Positions 58,247 to 64,000 of a stretch of DNA of 64,000 nucleotides are shown in pieces; positions within the stretch are counted from its first letter, which is position 1, and each line of letters opens with the position of its first letter. Under the pieces are notes generated by a model. That model saw only the letters and a list, made by a program, of their open reading frames with translations. It made no database searches and was not told the origin of the DNA. This DNA is from UBA6912 sp963792895. Lineage in GTDB: Bacteria; Actinomycetota; Acidimicrobiia; Spongiisociales; UBA5794. The translations under genes and the position numbers were made by a program. The stretch lies in NCBI GenBank assembly GCA_963792895.1, contig CAWBYA010000001.1, positions 124,001 to 188,000 on the forward strand. The letters run 5' to 3'.

Positions 58247-60769
58247 TGCCCCAGGACCTACCGATTGTTTCGACCGCGGCACCTGACCGCACGACCGTGA
58301 CGCCGACGGTTGAGGGGTTGAGCTCAGGGGAGGCGGCTCGTCGCTTGGCTGAGCACGGACCCAACGTACTCCCGGAGGGTCGTCGTACGCCGTGGTGGGA
58401 ACGAGTGTGGCGACAGCTGCGAAGTCCGATCATCTACATCCTGCTGTTCGCTCTGGCGTTTGACGCCGTGATCTGGGTGATCGAGGGCGCTCGAGGCTGG
58501 CCGATCGAATCGATCGCGATCTTGGTGATCCTTGCCTTCAACACGATCATGGGTGTGTGGCAGGAATACCGGGCTGAAGATGCCCTCGCCCGGCTCAAGG
58601 AACTCGCCGCCCCGCAGGTCTGGGTCCGCCGCGACGGCCATCTCACTGAGATCCCAGCCGCACAGCTCGTGCCTGGAGACCTGGCACGGGTGGAAGCGGG
58701 TGACCGCATCCCCGCCGACGGCGTCCTGACCGGCGAGCAGGCGCTGATGGTGGACGAGTCGATGCTGACCGGCGAGTCGGTGCCGGTCGATCGGGCCATC
58801 ACCGAGGAGGTCTTTTCCGGAACATTGGCGGTGCGGGGCCTTGCCTGGGTGGCGGTAACGAGGACCGGGTCGGCGTCGGCGATGGGCCGTATCGCCGGCA
58901 TGCTGGCCGACGTGGTGGCCGAGGCGACGCCACTCGAGCGACGCTTGACACATTTCGGACACCGTATCGCCCGCTGGGTTGCGGCCCTGGCAGTGATCCT
59001 CATGGTGGCTGGGGTCGGCATCGAGGGGATCGACCGCATCGACGAAGCCCTCCTCTTTGCGGTGGCGGTCGCCGTGGCGGCCGTACCTGAGGGTCTCCCC
59101 GCGGTGCTGACGCTCACGCTGGCCCTCGGCACCGAACGGATGGCCTCCCGCAACGCCGTCGTACGGCGTCTCTCCGCCGTAGAGGCGCTGGGGTCTGTCA
59201 CGGTCGTCGCCACGGACAAGACCGGCACCCTCACCGAGAACACGATGACGGTGCGCACCCTGGACTCACCGGACCCGCGTCGGGCGCTGCTCGCGATGGT
59301 GCTCGCCGCCGAGGCCGAACCAGACGGAGGTTCGGGCGATCCTCTCGAAATCGGCCTCTACACGTATGCGGTGGAGCACGGCATCGATCCGGCGAGCGAA
59401 CGTACCCGCCACAAGCGGGTCTCGGAGCGCCCTTTCGACTCGGAGTGGAAGTACATGCGGGTCACCGTGCTCGAAGACGGCGAGCCGGTCTCATACCTCA
59501 AGGGCGCACCCGAAGTACTCCTGGGCATGAGCCACCTCACCGGCGCGGAACGCAGAGCATGGGGAGCACGAATCGACGCTGCGGCCGCCGACGGCAACCG
59601 CATGCTTGCCCTGGCGTGGGCACCCGGCGAAACCGACACCGAGATCACCTGGCTCGGTTCCGTGGCCCTGTGGGATCCTCCCCGACCTGAGGTGCCGGCC
59701 GCCATTGCGGCCACCCAGCAGGCGGGAATCCGGGTACTCATGATCACCGGAGATCATCCCGCCACCGCCAAGGCCATCGCCAACGCCATCGGCATCGCTT
59801 CGGACGAAGTGATGACCGGCGACCACCTCGACCGGCTCAGCCCCGACGAACTCGCCGAAAAGGTGGGACACGTGGGGGTCTTCGCCCGGGTCAACCCGGA
59901 ACACAAACTCGCCCTCGTCGACGCGCTCAAAGCGAATGGCGAGATCGTCGCCATGACCGGAGACGGTGTCAACGATGCTCCCGCCCTGAAACGAGCTGAC
60001 GTCGGCGTCGCCATGGGTCAGCGAGGAAGCGATGTCAGCCGCGAGGTCGCCGACCTCGTGCTCCTCGACGACAACTTCGCCACGATCGCCGCCGCGGTGG
60101 AAGAAGGCCGCGGCATCTACGCCAACATCCTCAAGTTCATCCGGTTCCTGTTCTCCACGAATGTGGCGTTGGTGCTTCTCATCGCCATCGGTGTTACCGG
60201 CGCCGCTCTGTTCGACCTTCGCGATGAAGCCGGCAACCTGCTGGTTCCCCTTCTTGCCGTCCAGCTGTTGTGGATCAACATCATCGCCGACGGGCCACCC
60301 GCCCTCGCCCTCGGTCTCGACCGCAACCCGGGCATGATGACCCAGCGACCGCGGTCTCCGTCGGCGCCGCTGCTCACCCGGGCCGGGATCCGGTTCATCC
60401 TCACCACCGGGATCCTCAAAGCCGCCGCCGGCCTCGCCTTGTTCTTTGCGCTGCCCAACTTCGGCTACGCGGCCGCAGCCACGATGACCGCCATCTTTCT
60501 GTACGAATCGCTGGCCCAACTTGCCTTCGCCTATCCGGCACGCCGCATCCACACCCGACCGACCCCCAACCGGGTCCTCAACGCAATCATCGTCGCCAGC
60601 GTCGCCCTCCAGATCGCCACCATCACGTTCTCCCCACTGCGCACCATGCTCGGCCTGGTAACCCTCGACGGGCCCGCCCTCGGCTCAGTCGCAGCCGCGC
60701 TCGTTTGTCACAATCCTCGGAGCCGAAGCCTGGTCGAGGAGCGCGGTCAAGCGTGGCGCAACGACATGA
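58246..60769 (+). CDS. P-type cation ATPase (type II), with C-terminal frame break
   Basis: Type II cation pump, about 840 residues when the frame break is repaired. Cytosolic and catalytic motifs: TGES (175-178), PEGLPAVLTLTLALG in helix M4, DKTGTLT with phosphorylated Asp324, KGAPEVLLG, MITGDHPATAKAIANAIGI and AMTGDGVNDAPALKRADVGV. Ten helices end at SPLRTMLGLVTLDG. After AALV the nucleotide run TTT at 60703-60705 looks one base too long. Removing one T gives VTILGAEAWSRSAVKRGATT and a stop at 60767-60769, as in homologues; uncorrected, the frame runs on to 61032 with non-homologous sequence. Probably Ca2+/Mn2+ or Na+; ion not determined. Confidence 0.9.
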
Positions 60770-60999
60770 CGACCGACCGGCAGGTCGCGGCGCGGCGTGA
60801 CCTCCCGGTCGAAGAGGCCTTGTTCCTCCTGTCCACGGAGCCAGCTCATGACCCGGGAGCCACAGACGGAGAACCACACCAGCCTCGCGCGCTGGTCCGC
60901 GCCGGCATCTGCGCCGCCCCCCACCTCGCCGGCAATCGGGAGACCGGACGGCGTCTTCCAGAGCGCGAGCGACTCGCTCGGCCGGTAGGTGTCGGCCAT
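60685..60999 (-). CDS. Possible small hypothetical protein (weak)
   Basis: A 104-residue frame antisense to the end of the ATPase and the gap after it. Composition is balanced (SESLALWKTPSGLPIAGEVG; QEEQGLFDREVTPRRDLPV), unlike most shadow frames here, and it would be divergent from the antiporter gene. No RBS convincingly placed and no family recognised; it overlaps the ATPase end by ~85 bases. Confidence 0.3.
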   Translation of the reverse strand: MADTYRPSESLALWKTPSGLPIAGEVGGGADAGADQRARLVWFSVCGSRVMSWLRGQEEQGLFDREVTPRRDLPVGRHVVAPRLTALLDQASAPRIVTNERGCD

Positions 61000-61040
61000 G
61001 TGATACTCGATCGCCGTTTGGGCGCCGGCTAGGCCCGGCC

Positions 61041-62627
61041 ATGGACCTCGTGATCATCCTCGTAGCCTTCGTCCTCGGCTTCGGTTCTCGGCGCATCGGT
61101 CTGCCGCCGCTCGTCGGGTATCTCGCTGCCGGATTCGTGCTCCACGCCTTGGGTTACGAAGCCAACAACGCCATCGAGCTGGTCGCTGAACTCGGCGTAT
61201 TGCTGCTGCTGTTCGGAATCGGCCTCGGCCTTCGTCCCTCAACGCTGGTTCGCAAGGAGGTGTGGGCCGTCGCCAGCGTCCACATGTCGGTGACCACTGC
61301 GGTCATTGGAGGGTTGTTCCTGGCCCTTGGCGCCCTCGGCCTCCCCCTCGCGGCAGAGCTAAGCGTTGGTGAGGCTGCTCTGATCGGATTCGCCTTCTCG
61401 TTCTCGAGCACTGTCTTCGCCGTCAAGGCGCTCGAGGAACGCAATGAAGCTGCGTCGCTCGCAGGCCGCCTCGCAGTTGGCATCCTCATCATGCAAGACC
61501 TGTTCGCTGTGGTGTTTCTCGCTATCGCGGTGGACAAGGCTCCGTCGCTGTGGGCGCTCCCTCTGCTCATCGGCGTCATCGCAGCCCGGCCCATCCTCGA
61601 GTGGTTCCTCAGACACAGCGGCCACGGAGAACTTTTGGCCCTCTTCGGTTTGGCACTGGCGTTGGGGATCGGCGCAGCAGCCTTCGAGGAGGTTGGACTC
61701 AAACCGGATCTGGGAGCTCTCATCGTCGGGATGACATTGTCAAGGCAACCCAAGGCCCGCGAGTTGTCCGATCGCTTGCTTGGTCTCAAAGACCTTCTCC
61801 TCGTCGGGTTCTTCGTCTCGATCGGCCTCGGCGGAACGCCTGCGCCACCGGCAATCGCGATCGTGGGGATGGCGCTCTTGCTGGTTGCCGTCAAAGCTGC
61901 CGGGTTTCTCGTAGTCCTGTCCAGGTTTCGCCTCCGCGCCCGCACCTCGCTCCACACCTCCCTCACGCTGGCCACCTACAGCGAATTCGGCCTCATCGTG
62001 GCCGCGGCGGGGGTCGAACGAGGGTTACTCGGAAAGCAGTGGCTATCCGCCGTCGCGGTGGCGGTGGCCGTATCGTTCGCGGTGGCCGCCACCCTCAATA
62101 GAGCGCGCTACAAGCTCTACGGTCGATGGTCGGAGCTCCTCGTCAGTCTCGAACGGCACCCGATACAGGCCGAAGACGCCCTCGTGGAGCCCACCACAGC
62201 CAGCAGCGTCGTCTTCGGCATGGGCCGTATCGGACAGGGCGCCTACGAGGAACTCGTACGCCGCCACGGCCCAGTCGTATTGGGCATTGACCGCCGCGAC
62301 GAAACCGTCGCCTCGAACCTCGAAGCAGGAAGGGTTGTCGTGCGCGGCGACGCACTCGACCGTGACTTCTGGGAGCGTCTCCGCCTCCGCCCAGGAATCG
62401 AGCTGGTGGTGCTGGCAATGAACGACCATGACGCCAACCTCGAAGCCGCCCGCCGAGTCAGAGACTTCCTCCCCGCAGCGCAGATCGCCGCTGCCGCCAC
62501 CTACCCCGACCAAGTGGCCGCACTCGAAGCAGCCGGCGTCGACGTCGCCAAGAACCTCTACGAAGAAGCTGGACAAGGCCTCGCCGACGCCGCCAGCGAC
62601 CTCCTCGAAACCCGCCCACCCGAATGA
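61041..62627 (+). CDS. CPA2 cation/proton antiporter with RCK_N domain (KefB/YbaL-like)
   Basis: 528 residues. Membrane domain about 1-375, twelve-plus helices: LVIILVAFVLGFGSRRIGLP, ELGVLLLLFGIGLGLRPSTL, ALIGFAFSFSSTVFAVKALE (ion-site region), GLKPDLGALIVGMTLSRQPK. The C-terminal RCK_N Rossmann domain from ~390 (SSVVFGMGRIGQGAYEELVR, VVLGIDRRDETVASNLEAGR, ELVVLAMNDHDANLEAARRV) ends EEAGQGLADAASDLLE. It resembles K+/H+ antiporters gated by nucleotide or thiol ligand. ATG 61041 is preceded by GGCCCGGCC, no strong SD. Completes a potassium/stress gene set. Confidence 0.94.
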   Translation: MDLVIILVAFVLGFGSRRIGLPPLVGYLAAGFVLHALGYEANNAIELVAELGVLLLLFGIGLGLRPSTLVRKEVWAVASVHMSVTTAVIGGLFLALGALGLPLAAELSVGEAALIGFAFSFSSTVFAVKALEERNEAASLAGRLAVGILIMQDLFAVVFLAIAVDKAPSLWALPLLIGVIAARPILEWFLRHSGHGELLALFGLALALGIGAAAFEEVGLKPDLGALIVGMTLSRQPKARELSDRLLGLKDLLLVGFFVSIGLGGTPAPPAIAIVGMALLLVAVKAAGFLVVLSRFRLRARTSLHTSLTLATYSEFGLIVAAAGVERGLLGKQWLSAVAVAVAVSFAVAATLNRARYKLYGRWSELLVSLERHPIQAEDALVEPTTASSVVFGMGRIGQGAYEELVRRHGPVVLGIDRRDETVASNLEAGRVVVRGDALDRDFWERLRLRPGIELVVLAMNDHDANLEAARRVRDFLPAAQIAAAATYPDQVAALEAAGVDVAKNLYEEAGQGLADAASDLLETRPPE

Positions 62628-63145
62628 CAAGGCGTTCCTACCCCACGTCGAAGCAGACACCGGACGAGGCCACCCCAAAGCCATGTCGAACCGATTGCCG
62701 GATCGAGCCGACGATGAGCCTCTCTCTCGCCCTCGTCGTCTTCCTCTTCAGCGCAAGGTTTGAATCCTGTTTGCCAGTCGATGGGCACAACGCCGGCAGC
62801 AGGGCAACACCGCAAGATTGCGACCCGAGCGACTATCGGCTTCGAAGAGCTGGTGTTGCAACCATGCCGATCAGATCACAGTAGCGAGAGGGGTGGCGGG
62901 CGGTTACGCGGGCGGCAATGTCACCGACCGCATCGACGACGTGTGAGATCCTGATGCGCTCAACATCCACCGGGCAAGAGCAGAGCGCGATCGGCGAACA
63001 TCGTCCTCGCCCGGCTGCGGGCGAGTGCCGATGGCATCGCAAGCGCCGGGTTCGTGGAGCCGACGGGGGTGCCCATCTTCCGAGTCTCCAGGGCGCCACG
63101 AGTTGCTCCCGCGGCGACGACTTCCCTCGGCTGATGTGGTGGCCG
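62628..63145. other. 518-bp intergenic region
   Basis: Between convergent antiporter and ABC-2 permease genes. A stem-like GCAAGG-TTTGAAT-CCTGTTTGC at about 62752-62773 mimics a tRNA T-arm but has no matching acceptor, D or anticodon stems. ORFs in it are shadow-like. Nothing else recognised. Confidence 0.4.
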
Positions 63146-64000
63146 CTAGCGGCGAGCGGACCGATTGCGGCCGATCCGGGCCGCATCGACAACACGATGC
63201 CACGACCCGGTCGGACCTACCCCAGGCCTCGGCCCGGTTGCGCCGCGCCACGCGTCGCGCACCCTCAGCGTTGGCCCGATGCGAAGCACGGCGCCGGTGT
63301 AGACGCGGCCTCCGAACCATGCGAGGCCGGCGATGGTGAGGAGCGTGATGACGACGGCGACGATTGGCTCCCACCAGTCGGTCGCGGCCATGGCGATACG
63401 GTTGGGCATGGCGAGTGGCGCCGTCGGCGGGAAGAACGAGGCCAGCTTGGCCAGGCCACTGTCTGGTCGTCCAACGGCGACGAAAGAGGCGAAATAGCCG
63501 GCGATCAACACGGCGGTGACCGGTCCCGCAACGCTCTGTGCGTCTTCGGCACGCGATACCAGCGAGCCGAGCGCGCCGTACACCATGGCGTAGAGGGCGT
63601 AGCCGACGACGAACCACACGACGACCCACGCAAGCACAGCGCCCCGGGCAGCCGGGATGTCGACCGAGTCGACCATGGCGAGGGCCGCGAGCGCAACGAG
63701 CGCGGTCACGCCGATCTGGGCGATTCCGAGCAGCCCGATGCCGGCCACTTTGCCGGCCAGGAGATTGCGGGCGGGCATACGCGCCAGGAGCACCTCGACG
63801 ACCCGGCTGGCCTTCTCCTCCGCCACGCCGGTCAGCACCAGGCTCCCGTAGGTGGTGATGGCGAGGAACAACACGACCGTCATGACCATGGCAGCCGTCT
63901 CGTCGTCGGGGCTGCGACCCTCTACCGAGCCGAGCTCGACGTCTGTGACGGGCACCGGCGCCACCAAGGCGAACACATCATCGGTGGTGATCCCGGCAGC
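63146..64000 (-). CDS. ABC-2 type permease (NatB/YhaP-like), 5' end outside window
   Basis: The C-terminal ~284 residues of an ABC-2 permease. Seen: a hydrophobic helix after EGRSPDDETAAMVMTVVLFL, then the diagnostic LVLTGVAEEKASRVVEVLLA and ARMPARNLLAGKVAGIGLLG (ABC-2 cytoplasmic coupling segment), further helices (AVLAWVVVWFVVGYALYAMV, AVLIAGYFASFVAVG), then SFFPPTAPLAMPNRIAMA and a last helix before GGRVYTGAVLRIG. The final ~30 residues are low-complexity and may result from a frame break. Its ATPase partner is expected upstream, beyond 64000. Exports Na+, drug or peptide in related systems; substrate here unknown. Confidence 0.9.
   Translation of the reverse strand, partial: AAGITTDDVFALVAPVPVTDVELGSVEGRSPDDETAAMVMTVVLFLAITTYGSLVLTGVAEEKASRVVEVLLARMPARNLLAGKVAGIGLLGIAQIGVTALVALAALAMVDSVDIPAARGAVLAWVVVWFVVGYALYAMVYGALGSLVSRAEDAQSVAGPVTAVLIAGYFASFVAVGRPDSGLAKLASFFPPTAPLAMPNRIAMAATDWWEPIVAVVITLLTIAGLAWFGGRVYTGAVLRIGPTLRVRDAWRGATGPRPGVGPTGSWHRVVDAARIGRNRSARR

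Noticed and set aside
62752..62773. tRNA T-arm-like sequence GGTTTGAATCC
   Set aside because: No acceptor, D-arm or anticodon arm can be paired in the flanking 75 bases on either strand.
1..64000. CRISPR array, insertion sequence, prophage, integrase or toxin-antitoxin pair
   Set aside because: No spaced direct repeats, transposase, integrase or phage genes recognised on either strand.

Overview
The window is a high-GC chromosomal segment with dense, mostly short-spaced operons, frequent GTG starts and several probable leaderless messages. The gene content points to an actinomycete (Actinomycetota). The evidence is an acyl-ACP desaturase, a LytR-CpsA-Psr protein, threonine-rich lipoprotein linkers, an LPVTG wall-anchor protein and a secreted protein with an SLH-like FxDV/GC/FCP/VTRxQMAAF signature. 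That last signature is common in Acidimicrobiia, so an Acidimicrobiia-like lineage is my best guess (inference). I see no rRNA, tRNA, CRISPR array, prophage or insertion sequence.

Bases 1-12008 hold a tryptophan/anthranilate catabolic island. On the minus strand are tryptophan 2,3-dioxygenase, a kynureninase-like enzyme and a TrpB2-type tryptophan synthase beta chain cut by the window edge. Divergent from them is a benzoate/2-aminobenzoate-CoA ligase. After a Kup potassium transporter come an acyl-CoA dehydrogenase and a bifunctional FAD-monooxygenase/old-yellow-enzyme fusion of the 2-aminobenzoyl-CoA monooxygenase/reductase type. Divergent from these are an SDR, an enoyl-CoA hydratase and a Rid-family protein, all overlapping. 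Together they spell the aerobic CoA-thioester route tryptophan -> kynurenine -> anthranilate -> anthraniloyl-CoA -> dearomatised ring -> beta-oxidation. The kynurenine formamidase is not in view.

Bases 12000-36000 are mixed: two EEP-fold hydrolases, a DDAH-like/M20/YhhN operon whose first start codon sits in a 13-bp hairpin, an interrupted ceramidase-like membrane protein, a nuclease, a GH13 glucosidase followed by a frameshifted thioesterase, a lipase, a glycosyltransferase/acetyltransferase pair, the LPVTG protein, a frameshifted RRM protein, an acyl-ACP desaturase, an SLH/collagen-like secreted protein, a DUF4242-cyclase fusion, and a TetR regulator with a perfect palindromic operator inside its own leaderless promoter.

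Bases 36100-50500 form the most unusual block: an apparently coordinated catabolic regulon. It has a UbiD-family decarboxylase with its prFMN synthase UbiX, a type 2 IPP isomerase divergent from ubiX, two AhpD/CMD-like proteins, a GntR regulator, a cupin, an EthD-like protein, an old yellow enzyme, an amidase, a DUF2848 protein and a complete branched-chain-type ABC importer with a LivM-LivG fusion. A near-identical element (GTATATTACATG) lies upstream of both AhpD-like genes and in the divergent ubiD promoter, and a related copy lies upstream of the importer. The substrate is unknown.

Bases 50500-64000 carry an LCP protein, small membrane proteins, a YcaQ-like protein, a lipoprotein and a MarR-like regulator. 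They also carry a stress/ion-homeostasis run (DksA/TraR-like zinc finger, CBS-BON, tandem Usp, P-type ATPase, CPA2 antiporter with RCK domain) and the end of an ABC-2 permease.

A caution for any reader: at least five single-base frame breaks, several in short homopolymers, and one in-frame stop interrupt otherwise good genes. They may be real pseudogenes or sequence errors.
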